This document shows positions 51,880 through 59,923 of a stretch of DNA of 64,000 nt, piece by piece (the stretch's first letter is position 1; each line of letters starts with the position of its first letter). The translations under genes were made by a program, and so were the position numbers. The notes below the pieces were generated by a model. That model saw nothing but the letters and a program-made list of their open reading frames with translations, searched no databases and was not told the origin of the DNA. Origin of the DNA: Acetobacterium bakii (lineage in GTDB: Bacteria; Bacillota; Clostridia; Eubacteriales; Eubacteriaceae); contig NZ_LGYO01000004.1 in the NCBI RefSeq assembly GCF_001263355.1, positions 1 through 64,000 of the forward strand, in the 5' to 3' direction.

Positions 51880-51996
51880 TTAATGCTCCTTTTCAAAAAC
51901 AGAAGGCTATACCGTTTCCCGTATAACCCGAAAGCATAAATGCTTTAGCGCAATATCATAAAAATTCCTTAGATACTTTTGCTCGGAGTTTGTTCT
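51880..51996 (-). ncRNA. Structured moeA leader resembling the Moco RNA motif
   Basis: On the minus strand, after a strong promoter, the leader has ACTCCGAGC, then AAAGCAT..ATGCTTT, then GGTTATAC-GGGAAACG-GTATAGCC (a GNRA-type capped stem) and AAAAGGAGC. Order and the GGAAA-capped arm are reminiscent of the Moco/tungsten-cofactor RNA motif, and the downstream gene is moeA. The identification is from memory of the motif and needs a covariance search. Confidence 0.6.
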
Positions 51997-52010
51997 AAAT
52001 ATTGTAACCG

Positions 52011-52039
52011 ATTATATCAACAGTATTCTATCGTGTCAA
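52011..52039 (-). promoter_or_regulatory. Promoter of the moeA-sel operon
   Basis: Minus strand TTGACA (52034-52039), 17-nt spacer, TATAAT (52011-52016): consensus hexamers. Transcription would start near 52004, giving a leader of about 275 nt before moeA. Confidence 0.9.
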
Positions 52040-52143
52040 CACTATTCAATTCGCATTGTTTATTTATTATACAGCTTTTTATTTTCCTTTTTTAGAAATA
52101 ATTTTTCAGAACTCCAATGGCAAGAAACTTAACTTTATCCTGT

Positions 52144-53187
52144 TTATTCATCTAAATACAAAAAGAATTCTTCTTTTTGTTCTATTCTTCCAATAATTTT
52201 CACATGAATTCCAAGATTCTCGCTTAATTCTTTAAACAAATTTTCTCCGGTCTTCTTACTTACCGAAATCAATAAACCTCCTGAAGTTTGCGGATCAAAA
52301 ATAATGTCTTCGCTTAATGCCGATAATTCTGAAAAATAATTTCCGTTACAATGGGCTCGATTGTGATATGTTCCTGTTGGAACAAATCCCATATCTGCAA
52401 AGCTTTCCGCTTCATCCAATATCGGTAGATTATGGTAATCCAAATGGATGGAAACATTACTTGCTTTTGCCATTTCCATTGCATGGCCGCCGAGACCAAA
52501 GCCAGTAATATCCGTGCATCCATGAACATCATAATTCCCCATGATTTCACAAGCTTTTTTATTAAGAGTTCTCATAGTTTCAATTGCTGCTTTACTTGAA
52601 TCCTCAGATGCCATCCCAGCCCGAACTGTTAAGTTAATAATACCAAGTCCTATCGGCTTAGTTAAAATCAGTATGTCACCTTGTTTTGCATGGCAATTAC
52701 CCCGAAGTTTTCCCGGTTCCACTGTTCCTGTTACAGAAAGGCCATATTTGGGCTCCATATCATCAATGGTGTGTCCCCCTACCAACAAGGCTTCTGCTTC
52801 AGCAATTTTATCCATTCCACCTTTGAGAATTTCCCCTAAAATTTTCGAATCTTCACAAACTGGAAAACAAACAATATTCAATGCAATTAAAGGTTTTCCT
52901 CCCATTGCATAAATATCACTTAATGAGTTGGCTGCTGCAATTTGCCCAAAAGTATACGGATCATCCACCACCGGCGTAAAAAAATCAAGGGTTTGAAGCA
53001 GAATTTGATCATCATTAATGGCATATGCTGCTGCATCATCCGAATTTTCAAGTCCGATGAGCAGTTTTTCATCTTTAATTGGCGCGAGATTCTTAAGCAC
53101 ATCCGAAAGAACACCTGGTCCAAGTTTTGCCGCACAACCACCATTACGAACCATTTGTGTTAACGTTCGACCTCTATCTGTACTCAT
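52144..53187 (-). CDS. selD: Selenophosphate synthetase
   Basis: SelD, 347 residues, making selenophosphate from selenide and ATP. The active-site loop is NGGCAAKLGPG, so the catalytic residue is Cys rather than Sec, with the partner Lys three residues later. Further motifs: SDDAAAYAI, TLDFFTPVVDDPYTFGQI, VGGHTIDD, CTDITGFGLGGHAMEMA. It lies upstream of the moeA promoter and is transcribed in the same direction. Confidence 0.96.
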   Translation of the reverse strand: MSTDRGRTLTQMVRNGGCAAKLGPGVLSDVLKNLAPIKDEKLLIGLENSDDAAAYAINDDQILLQTLDFFTPVVDDPYTFGQIAAANSLSDIYAMGGKPLIALNIVCFPVCEDSKILGEILKGGMDKIAEAEALLVGGHTIDDMEPKYGLSVTGTVEPGKLRGNCHAKQGDILILTKPIGLGIINLTVRAGMASEDSSKAAIETMRTLNKKACEIMGNYDVHGCTDITGFGLGGHAMEMAKASNVSIHLDYHNLPILDEAESFADMGFVPTGTYHNRAHCNGNYFSELSALSEDIIFDPQTSGGLLISVSKKTGENLFKELSENLGIHVKIIGRIEQKEEFFLYLDE

Positions 53188-53369
53188 AAGCGATCTCCTT
53201 CATTTTTGTTAAAATAACTCTACATTGCTTATTTACGCAATTCCCAAAGAAGAATATTTGATATTATGGCAAAAATTCAATCTCGAAATTTCTTAAATTA
53301 ACGTCATTGTACCTCATTATTTATGCGCCTGCAACCGAAAGCACCTCATAAAAAGGTCAAATAATTTGA

Positions 53370-54152
53370 TTATATAATTTTATAGATGTGGTTAAGAGGC
53401 CCGCTGCCTTTTCCCAAGTCAAGTCCGTCCATGAGGGCTCCGGTGATGTAGGCCTTGGCATTTTTAATACTTTCTTCCATGGTACATCCCAAAGCAAGGT
53501 TGCAGGCAATGGCTGAGGAAAGGGTGCATCCGGTTCCGTGGGTATTGGGATTATCAATTCTAGGCGCGGTAAACCAGTGTGCCTGACCATTAATAAAGAA
53601 CAAATCATCTGCACATTCGGTGAGATGTCCCCCTTTAATCAGTACACCTTTGCCGGTCATTATCGAAAGATAAATGGCCGCGTCCAGCATATCTTTTTGT
53701 GACTCAACCGGGTAACCCCACAGGCTTTGTGCTTCAGAAATATTCGGGGTAATGATGTCTGCAACGGGTAGCAGTCTTTGGACCAAAGCATTGACGGCAT
53801 TGTCACTGAGGAGCTTACTTCCGCTGGTGGCAACCATCACCGGGTCGAAGACGATATTTTTCGCCTTATATTCCAGTAATTTATTGGCAATGGTTTTGAT
53901 GATCTCCACATTGGATACCATCCCGATTTTCACCGCATCCGGGCGGATATCAGTAAAAATACAATCCAGCTGAAGGGCGACAAACTCCGGCGTTACCTCC
54001 TGGACACCATAAACCCCGATGGTATTTTGAGCGGTCAGGGCAGTGATTGCGCTCATCGCATACATTTTATGGGCGGTGATGGTTTTGATATCCGCCTGGA
54101 TACCTGCTCCGCCGCTGCAATCCGAACCTGCAATTGTCAGAATTTTTTTCAT
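53370..54152 (-). CDS. thiD: HMP/HMP-P kinase
   Basis: About 260 residues: ILTIAGSDCSGGAGIQADIK, KIGMVSNVEIIKTI, VFDPVMVATSG and the catalytic NTHGTGCTLSSAIA. Phosphorylates hydroxymethylpyrimidine (phosphate) for thiamine synthesis. The ATG at 54152 overlaps the preceding gene by 4 nt. Last gene of thiM-thiE-HAD-thiD. Confidence 0.95.
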   Translation of the reverse strand: MKKILTIAGSDCSGGAGIQADIKTITAHKMYAMSAITALTAQNTIGVYGVQEVTPEFVALQLDCIFTDIRPDAVKIGMVSNVEIIKTIANKLLEYKAKNIVFDPVMVATSGSKLLSDNAVNALVQRLLPVADIITPNISEAQSLWGYPVESQKDMLDAAIYLSIMTGKGVLIKGGHLTECADDLFFINGQAHWFTAPRIDNPNTHGTGCTLSSAIACNLALGCTMEESIKNAKAYITGALMDGLDLGKGSGPLNHIYKII

Positions 54153-54799
54153 AATTCTTCCATCTCCCATTCATCAAAGGAATTAAGATACCAATCCGCC
54201 ACAGCCTTTATTCTCTCTTTATCCTCTTCCGCACTTTGATCATATACCGCTGCCACTAAAAAACCCGCAGATTTCGCTGTTTCAACAGCATGGCGGGCAT
54301 CCTCAAACACAACGGTATCATTTTTCGAGGTATGCAGCAGTTCCAATGACTGAAAGAAAATTTCCGGGCTGTCTTTCCCCAAGCCGATTTCCCCACAGGT
54401 TATGACACCACAAAAATAATCAGCAATCTTTAATCGACTTAAAGTAGCCTCAACCAAAGATCTTTCCATGGCGGTAGCAATACACATCTTAACCTTGGCA
54501 TTTTTTAATTTTTTGAGAAAATCTTCGGCTGAATCCTTAAGCAAAAAAGTGTTTTGATATTCATCTTCAATCAGGGCATTAATCTCGCTGATAATGGTTT
54601 CCTCACTGTTCTGGATACCATACTCCTTTTGAAAATATCGGGCGGCCTCCATAAGACTCAGCGACTTGAGTTCCTCATATAAGTTGGAAGCCGGGGGCAG
54701 GCCTTTCCATGCAATATATTTTTCACCGAGGGTGAGCCAGATTTTCATAGAGTCAAGCAATGTTCCGTCAAAGTCGAAAATTGCTCCTTTTAATTTCAT
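54149..54799 (-). CDS. HAD-family phosphatase in thiamine operon
   Basis: A 216-residue HAD subfamily I hydrolase: AIFDFDGTLLDSMKIW (nucleophile Asp), CIATAMERSLVEA, LGKDSPEIF, VVFEDARHAVETAKSAG. Overlaps thiE and thiD by 4 nt on each side, so it is translated with them. It might dephosphorylate thiamine monophosphate or a pyrimidine intermediate (inference from context); a general phosphatase is the alternative. Confidence 0.87.
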   Translation of the reverse strand: MKLKGAIFDFDGTLLDSMKIWLTLGEKYIAWKGLPPASNLYEELKSLSLMEAARYFQKEYGIQNSEETIISEINALIEDEYQNTFLLKDSAEDFLKKLKNAKVKMCIATAMERSLVEATLSRLKIADYFCGVITCGEIGLGKDSPEIFFQSLELLHTSKNDTVVFEDARHAVETAKSAGFLVAAVYDQSAEEDKERIKAVADWYLNSFDEWEMEEL

Positions 54800-55437
54800 G
54801 CGTTCACCATGATCACTGCCAGCTGTTGTAATTCAGCGGTTGCAGCTGCAATATCCGGTTGTGCGAAAATAGCCGAAACAACAGCAACTCCCACAATACC
54901 ACTTCGTCTTAGGGTTAAAATATTTTTTTGATCAATGCCGCCAATGGCAACCACGGGAATGGTGACTCCAGCACATATTTCCCTGAGAATTTCATAGGTT
55001 ACGGTATCGGCATCGGCCTTAGTACTGGTGGTAAACATGGCGCCTACCCCAAGATAATCCGCCCCGTTTTTTTCTGCTAAAATTGCCTGTGCCTGGGTAC
55101 AAACCGATACTCCCATGATTTTATCATCACCGATGCGTTTGCGAACATCTCCTGCTGCCATATCCTCTTGTCCCACATGAACCCCATCGGCCCCGCAGGC
55201 CAGAGCAATTTCAACGTTGTCGTTAATGACAAAAGGAATATGGTATGCATCGGTCAGGGTTTTTATCTCTTTTGCCTGTTTTAGAAAACTTTCAAAATCA
55301 AGGTTTTTTTCCCGAAGCTGTACAAAGGTAACGCCTGCCTTAATCGCCGTCTCAGTCTGCTCCGTCAGCGAATTGCGGCCCAGCCACATGCGATCGGTCA
55401 CAGCATACAAGAGCAGTGAGGTATTATCGAGTTTCAA
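54796..55437 (-). CDS. thiE: Thiamine-phosphate synthase
   Basis: A 213-residue TIM barrel joining HMP-PP to thiazole phosphate: LLYAVTDRMWLG, FVQLREKNLD, FVINDNVEIALACGADGVHVGQEDM, IMGVSVCTQAQAI, DYLGVGAMFTTSTK, VAIGGIDQKNI. A TTG at 55437 at the right distance from AGGAGG is preferred; an ORF extension starting with GTG would lie inside that site. Confidence 0.94.
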   Translation of the reverse strand: MKLDNTSLLLYAVTDRMWLGRNSLTEQTETAIKAGVTFVQLREKNLDFESFLKQAKEIKTLTDAYHIPFVINDNVEIALACGADGVHVGQEDMAAGDVRKRIGDDKIMGVSVCTQAQAILAEKNGADYLGVGAMFTTSTKADADTVTYEILREICAGVTIPVVAIGGIDQKNILTLRRSGIVGVAVVSAIFAQPDIAAATAELQQLAVIMVNA

Positions 55438-56248
55438 TTTTCGCACCTCCTTCCAGAATGTCAGGGCTCACCTGACTCATAAAGTCAATCAGGAGGGTCC
55501 GATAGGTTGAGGTTCCCCCGCCCATTAAAGCCAGCCGATCAAAGGCAAGTTCACCACATAGACCCATAAAACAAACAGCGGCAGCGGTGGCATCAAGAAT
55601 CGCGGTGGGATTTGCGCCGCAAAATGCCGCGATGATGGCTGAGAGCATACATCCGGTTCCCGATACCTTAGACATAAGGGCATTACCATTACTGATCACA
55701 TAAGCTTTGTGACTGTCTGCCACAATATCAATGGCTCCGGTAATGGCAATGACTGATTGCGTCTTTTCGCTAAGCTTTTTGGCAAAGGCAATGGTATCTT
55801 CAAGGTTCTCTCCAGTCACTGCATCACTGGCATCGGCATCCACCCCTTTTGTAGTTCCAGCACCCTGGGCAACCGTTTTAATCTCTGAAATATTACCGCG
55901 AATGACTGAAAACTTCACCTGCTTGATGAGCTTAAAGGCGGTGGCAGTCCGTAAGGTCGAAGCTCCGGCACCAACCGGGTCAAGGACGACGGGGTAGGAC
56001 AATTCATTGGCCCTTTTGCCGGCCGCCAGCATCGACAGGATTGATCGTTCATTAAGGGTGCCAATGTTAATACACAGACTGTTACAAATTGATATAATTT
56101 CCTCAACCTCACCAATGTCATCCGCCATAATTGGCGAACCGCCGCAGGCCAGTAAGCTGTTGGCACAATCATTAACGGTTACATAGTTGGTAATGCAGTG
56201 AACCAATGGTGTTTTTTCTTTAACTTCTTGAAAGGTTTTTTTGAGCAT
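55424..56248 (-). CDS. thiM: Hydroxyethylthiazole kinase
   Basis: About 274 residues: PLVHCITNYVTVNDCANSLL, SPIMADDIGEVEEI, VLDPVGAGAS, KGVDADASDAVTGENL-type segment and SGTGCMLSAIIAAF. Salvages thiazole for thiamine synthesis. The ATG at 56248 matches the GGAGG site. First gene after the TPP riboswitch; it overlaps thiE by 14 nt. Confidence 0.94.
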   Translation of the reverse strand: MLKKTFQEVKEKTPLVHCITNYVTVNDCANSLLACGGSPIMADDIGEVEEIISICNSLCINIGTLNERSILSMLAAGKRANELSYPVVLDPVGAGASTLRTATAFKLIKQVKFSVIRGNISEIKTVAQGAGTTKGVDADASDAVTGENLEDTIAFAKKLSEKTQSVIAITGAIDIVADSHKAYVISNGNALMSKVSGTGCMLSAIIAAFCGANPTAILDATAAAVCFMGLCGELAFDRLALMGGGTSTYRTLLIDFMSQVSPDILEGGAKIETR

Positions 56249-56365
56249 AAGTCTTTCCTCCATTTACTAAAATACTAATAACGGTCATCTCTGAGAAGCA
56301 CTTTCCAAAGATGTGTCAATGGCCTAATCATGCGATACCTACTTAAGTCGCTTTGCTATTCTCTT

Positions 56366-56404
56366 AAAAAAATAGTGGGAAATACCAGCCGGCACTTCCC
56401 ACTA
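56366..56404 (-). terminator. Attenuator of the thiM leader
   Basis: On the minus strand TAGTGGGAA and TTCCCACTA pair and run into seven T, directly after the TPP aptamer. This suits TPP-dependent termination. Confidence 0.85.
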
Positions 56405-56424
56405 AATTATCACAATTTAAATGT

Positions 56425-56512
56425 TTCGTCCCTACGCTGGTATTATCCAAATCAGGTTATAAGGGTCGAAGCTTAATCACTTCCTCTCAGCCTGCTCACA
56501 AGCTCCCCTGAA
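56425..56512 (-). ncRNA. TPP riboswitch (thiMED operon)
   Basis: Minus strand carries the THI box order: CAGGGGAGCTTG, GGCTGAGAGGAAG, GACCC, ACCTGATTTGGATAATACCA and CGTAGGGA. It controls thiM-thiE-HAD-thiD with the attenuator downstream. Confidence 0.97.
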
Positions 56513-56628
56513 TATTTACTTATTGCTTTATACTAGCATACTATGTATATCCCGTCAAATGGTTCATCTTTTCCATATTTCAATATAAAAACAATTGATT
56601 TTAAGCACTATTTCCCAAAATAATTCTA

Positions 56629-56657
56629 TTGACATCCCGTAGTCGAAGTTATACAAT
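56629..56657 (+). promoter_or_regulatory. Promoter of HD-GYP gene
   Basis: TTGACA (56629-56634), 17-nt spacer, TACAAT (56652-56657), about 100 nt before the start codon at 56757. Near-consensus sigma-A promoter, divergent from the TPP-controlled operon. Confidence 0.8.
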
Positions 56658-56756
56658 TAAGCGGAAATTATTGTATTAATTCTAGCCTAATTCTGCCTTT
56701 TTCAAGGCTTAAATAATATACAAACTGAAAGAAACAGAAAGGGAGGATCACACTTT

Positions 56757-57824
56757 ATGCGATTTGTACCAACGTTTTGCTTGCGTGAAGGAATGCTCCT
56801 TGGAGACAATCTTTTCGGGAAAAACGGAGAACTTGTCCTTGTTCAAAACACTGTTTTAACAGAGGATTACATACGAGGGATTCAAAAACAGAATTTTAAT
56901 GGTATTTATGTCGATGATGACATTTCAAAAGATCTCATCATAGCAAACATCATTGACGAACGCGTTCGAGCTCAAACCGTCAAAAGTGTTAAAGATGTTT
57001 TCATTTGTTCTGAAAGCAAAAGTTCCGGAGCAAAACAGAAATTCATAAGCATGCAGAAACAGATTGAACAAATCGTCGATGAAATTCTGGGAAACCAGCA
57101 CATGATGATCAATATGGTGGATTTAAAGGTTTTTGATGATTACACTTATTTCCATTCAGTTAATGTTGCGGTTTTATCCATCGTTCTTGGTACTTCGCTT
57201 GGCTTTAATAAAGAAGATTTGTGCAATTTGGGTTTAGGCGCAATCCTTCATGATATTGGAAAAATATTTGTAAAGAAAGAAATTCTCAACAAAAGCGGCA
57301 TGCTCAGCGATCATGAATTTGAGGAATTAAAAGCCCATTCTTCCCTTGGCTATAACTATATTAAAAAGGGCTTTAGTATCAGCACATCTTCAAAAATAGG
57401 AATTCGTGACCACCACGAAAAATACGGCGGCGGTGGCTATCCCAATAACATCATGGGCAGTGATATCTCATTATTTGGGCGGATCATCTCAATTGCCGAT
57501 GTTTATGATGCAATGACCTCAGATCGTCCCTACCGAAAGGCGGTGAAGCCATCCGAAGTCATCGAATACATTATGGGTTCTTCCTGCACTCTTTTTGATC
57601 CGGATCTTGTCAGCATTTTTATTAGAAAAATAGCACCTTATCCCATTGGCACTTGTGTTAAACTCAGCAACGGTTTAACCGGCATCGTCACCGAAAACTA
57701 TGAAAGCTATTGTATGCGACCAAAGATACGGATATTCAAGGATGGGGATAAAACGATAACCCCTTACGAAATAAATTTAGCGGATAATACAACTCTTAAT
57801 ATCACCGTCACAGATGTGGCTTGA
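56757..57824 (+). CDS. HD-GYP domain protein (c-di-GMP phosphodiesterase-like)
   Basis: A 355-residue protein. The N-terminal ~120 residues are a variable sensor-like region. The HD-GYP domain follows: HSVNVAVLSIVLG, AILHDIGKIFV (HD pair), HSSLGYNYIKKG, RDHHEKYGGGGYP (the GYP motif appears as GGYP), SIADVYDAMTSDRPYRKA. It probably hydrolyses cyclic di-GMP. The GGYP in place of GYP spacing is usual in this group. Own promoter and a GGGAGG site. Next to it is a hairpin. Confidence 0.9.
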   Translation: MRFVPTFCLREGMLLGDNLFGKNGELVLVQNTVLTEDYIRGIQKQNFNGIYVDDDISKDLIIANIIDERVRAQTVKSVKDVFICSESKSSGAKQKFISMQKQIEQIVDEILGNQHMMINMVDLKVFDDYTYFHSVNVAVLSIVLGTSLGFNKEDLCNLGLGAILHDIGKIFVKKEILNKSGMLSDHEFEELKAHSSLGYNYIKKGFSISTSSKIGIRDHHEKYGGGGYPNNIMGSDISLFGRIISIADVYDAMTSDRPYRKAVKPSEVIEYIMGSSCTLFDPDLVSIFIRKIAPYPIGTCVKLSNGLTGIVTENYESYCMRPKIRIFKDGDKTITPYEINLADNTTLNITVTDVA

Positions 57825-57853
57825 ATGTTTATTTAATAAAATAGCGGTACCAA

Positions 57854-57901
57854 AAAACCGTCCTGGGGACAATGATAAATCATTGTCCCCAGGACGGTTT
57901 T
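57854..57901. repeat. Compact GGGGACAAT hairpin
   Basis: A perfect palindrome of AAAACCGTCCTGGGGACAAT and ATTGTCCCCAGGACGGTTTT around a short GATAAATC loop. It is the outer arm pair of the 9605-9715 element with the inner arms deleted. Coming 30 nt after the HD-GYP stop, it could also act as its terminator. Confidence 0.85.
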
Positions 57902-57956
57902 CACTTTTCTGCTTTGTTTACAGTCCGAAGCATTTGATAACATTTCGCGTGTTTTT

Positions 57957-59024
57957 TTATTTTTCAACAAAAAACACATACTCAGGATTTATGTATATAA
58001 AAAAAGGTTTTGTTGTATCTGTGATTTTTACGCGTTGATCCCTGGTTATGATACATTGAATTTGAAAATCATCTGAGTTTTCTGGCTCAGATCCTATTTT
58101 TAAAAATAATGATGTCCGAAATGGGGCTTCATTTTCATCAGCCAGCCATACTTTAAAACAATTTTCTTCAGTGCAGCTTTCAACAATTCTGATATTATTG
58201 GCCCTTACGCCAACAAAACCCACTTCGTACTCTATTTCCACGGTTGTTTTTAATTGAATACCCCAATCCGCTATCGCCATAACATTCTCCGATAGCCTTA
58301 CTGCTTTTGAGAGATTTTTACACCCGGTAATTTTCGCAGCTTCCATTGACACCGGATGCTGAAATACGTTTTTCTTTTCATTGAACGCTTCAACTTTTCC
58401 CTTATTAAAAATTGCTATGTGATCACATAGCTGATAAGCTTCCTCCATGTTATGGGTTACAAAAAGAGCGATTCCTTTATACTGCTTCAACGACTCAGAC
58501 ATTTCTCTGATCATATGGTTTCTGAGATGCACATCCAAAGCAGAAAACGGCTCATCCAATAATAAGATATCCGGTTCAACCGCCACTGCCCGGGCTAGTG
58601 CAACTCGCTGCTGCTGTCCGCCGGAAATCTGAGCAGGATAACGATTTTCAATGTCACCTAAATGATATTTTTCCATTAATTCATTCACTTTTTTCTTTTT
58701 ATCTGATTTAGAAAAACTATCCAAGCCAAAGGCAATGTTTTCTTCAATGGTCATATTGGGAAAGAGAGCATAATTTTGGAATAAAAACCCCACTTTTCGT
58801 TCGCGCATGGATAAATTGATTTTTTTTTCAGAATCAAAGAATGTTTTTCCATTGATAATAATCGTCCCTTCGTCGGGTTTAACCAAACCTGCAATACAAC
58901 GCAGCAGCATGCTTTTTCCTGATCCCGAAGCCCCTAGAATCCCAATAATGTCTTCTTTTGACTGGAGCTTTGCATCAAGCTGAAACTCATAAAGTTTCTT
59001 TTTTATTTCGATTGAAAAATTCAT
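57957..59024 (-). CDS. modC: Molybdate ABC transporter ATPase
   Basis: About 355 residues: Walker A ILGASGSGKSMLLRC, Q-loop LFQNYALFPNMTIEEN, signature ISGGQQQRVALARA, Walker B ILLLDEPFSALD. The C-terminal ~110 residues resemble a degenerate TOBE/MOP region. The ATG at 59024 fits a GGAG site, leaving a 4-nt gap after modB. Could serve molybdate, tungstate or sulfate; the Mo/Se context favours molybdate or tungstate. Confidence 0.87.
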   Translation of the reverse strand: MNFSIEIKKKLYEFQLDAKLQSKEDIIGILGASGSGKSMLLRCIAGLVKPDEGTIIINGKTFFDSEKKINLSMRERKVGFLFQNYALFPNMTIEENIAFGLDSFSKSDKKKKVNELMEKYHLGDIENRYPAQISGGQQQRVALARAVAVEPDILLLDEPFSALDVHLRNHMIREMSESLKQYKGIALFVTHNMEEAYQLCDHIAIFNKGKVEAFNEKKNVFQHPVSMEAAKITGCKNLSKAVRLSENVMAIADWGIQLKTTVEIEYEVGFVGVRANNIRIVESCTEENCFKVWLADENEAPFRTSLFLKIGSEPENSDDFQIQCIITRDQRVKITDTTKPFFIYINPEYVFFVEK

Positions 59025-59028
59025 TTGA

Positions 59029-59721
59029 TTATTCTCCAGCACCGTATCGCTCTTTCTTTTTATAGTTATTCCAATAGTTCATAAATACTAAAACCGTTAA
59101 TGAAATGGCAAAAATAATCAATACCCATATCAGGGCAACCTCCATGTTACCACCCTGGGTGGCAAAATAAATGGCAATTGGAATGGTTTCGGTTTTTCCG
59201 GGAATGCTCCCGGCAACCATTAAGGTCGCTCCGAATTCTCCCAGACATCTGGCAAAGGTTAGTGCCGTTGCCGATGCGATTCCGGGCCAGGCGACAGGAA
59301 CTGCCACACGCCAAAAGACTTTCCATTCCGATGCCCCCAGTGTTCTGGCGGCACTTAAGATATTCGTGTCAATTTGTTCAAATGCCCCCATGGTGGTTTT
59401 ATACATCAGTGGAAAGGCAACCACAATCCCGGCAATAACCGCCGCATACCATGAAAAAATGATGTTAACCCCAAATATTTCAAGAAATTGACCAATGGGT
59501 CCATTTTTACCAATCATTATTAAAATAGCAAAACCTGCAACCGTGGGCGGCAGAACCAGGGGCAGTGTCAAAATGGCATCAATTAAGCCTTTCCATCTTC
59601 CCTTGTAATTTGTCATCAGCCAGGCTGTGGCAAGACCCAGAAAAAAGATGATTGTGGTGGATGTTAAGGTAACCTTGATTGAAATCCATGCCGGTGAGAA
59701 ATCGAAATCGATACTAATCAC
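59029..59721 (-). CDS. modB: Molybdate ABC transporter permease
   Basis: A 230-residue permease with about five membrane segments and the EAA loop AARTLGASEWKVFWRVAVPVA; VLPPTVAGFAILIMIGKNGPIG and RCLGEFGATLMVAGSIPGKT are ModB signatures. No modA binding-protein gene precedes it in this window. Divergently transcribed from the HTH-PBP regulator gene. Confidence 0.9.
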   Translation of the reverse strand: MISIDFDFSPAWISIKVTLTSTTIIFFLGLATAWLMTNYKGRWKGLIDAILTLPLVLPPTVAGFAILIMIGKNGPIGQFLEIFGVNIIFSWYAAVIAGIVVAFPLMYKTTMGAFEQIDTNILSAARTLGASEWKVFWRVAVPVAWPGIASATALTFARCLGEFGATLMVAGSIPGKTETIPIAIYFATQGGNMEVALIWVLIIFAISLTVLVFMNYWNNYKKKERYGAGE

Positions 59722-59857
59722 TCCCTATTTATTATTTTCAGCGCTAATTTGATAACTCTGTCAGAGCTTTAAATGTTATGAAACGTTATGAACTGCCATT
59801 TTTCAATCTATTATATTTATTTATTCAGTATATGTCAAGAAAAACCAGGATATAAAA

Positions 59858-59886
59858 TTGTCAAACGTATTGAAACGTGTTATAAT
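59858..59886 (+). promoter_or_regulatory. Promoter of the HTH-PBP regulator
   Basis: TTGTCA (59858-59863), 17-nt spacer, TATAAT (59881-59886). The motifs AACGTAT-TGAAACG (59864-59877) and TTATGAAACGTTATGAA (around 59774-59790, toward modB) are similar and may be operator sites in the divergent region. Confidence 0.8.
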
Positions 59887-59923
59887 TTGTATATTCATAA
59901 TTTGTGTATTGGAGAGTTTTCAA

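Noticed and set aside
52144-53187. Selenocysteine in SelD
   Set aside because: The active-site position reads Cys (NGGCAAK) and no in-frame TGA occurs.
56757-57824. Diguanylate cyclase
   Set aside because: No GGDEF motif; HD and GYP-type motifs are present instead.
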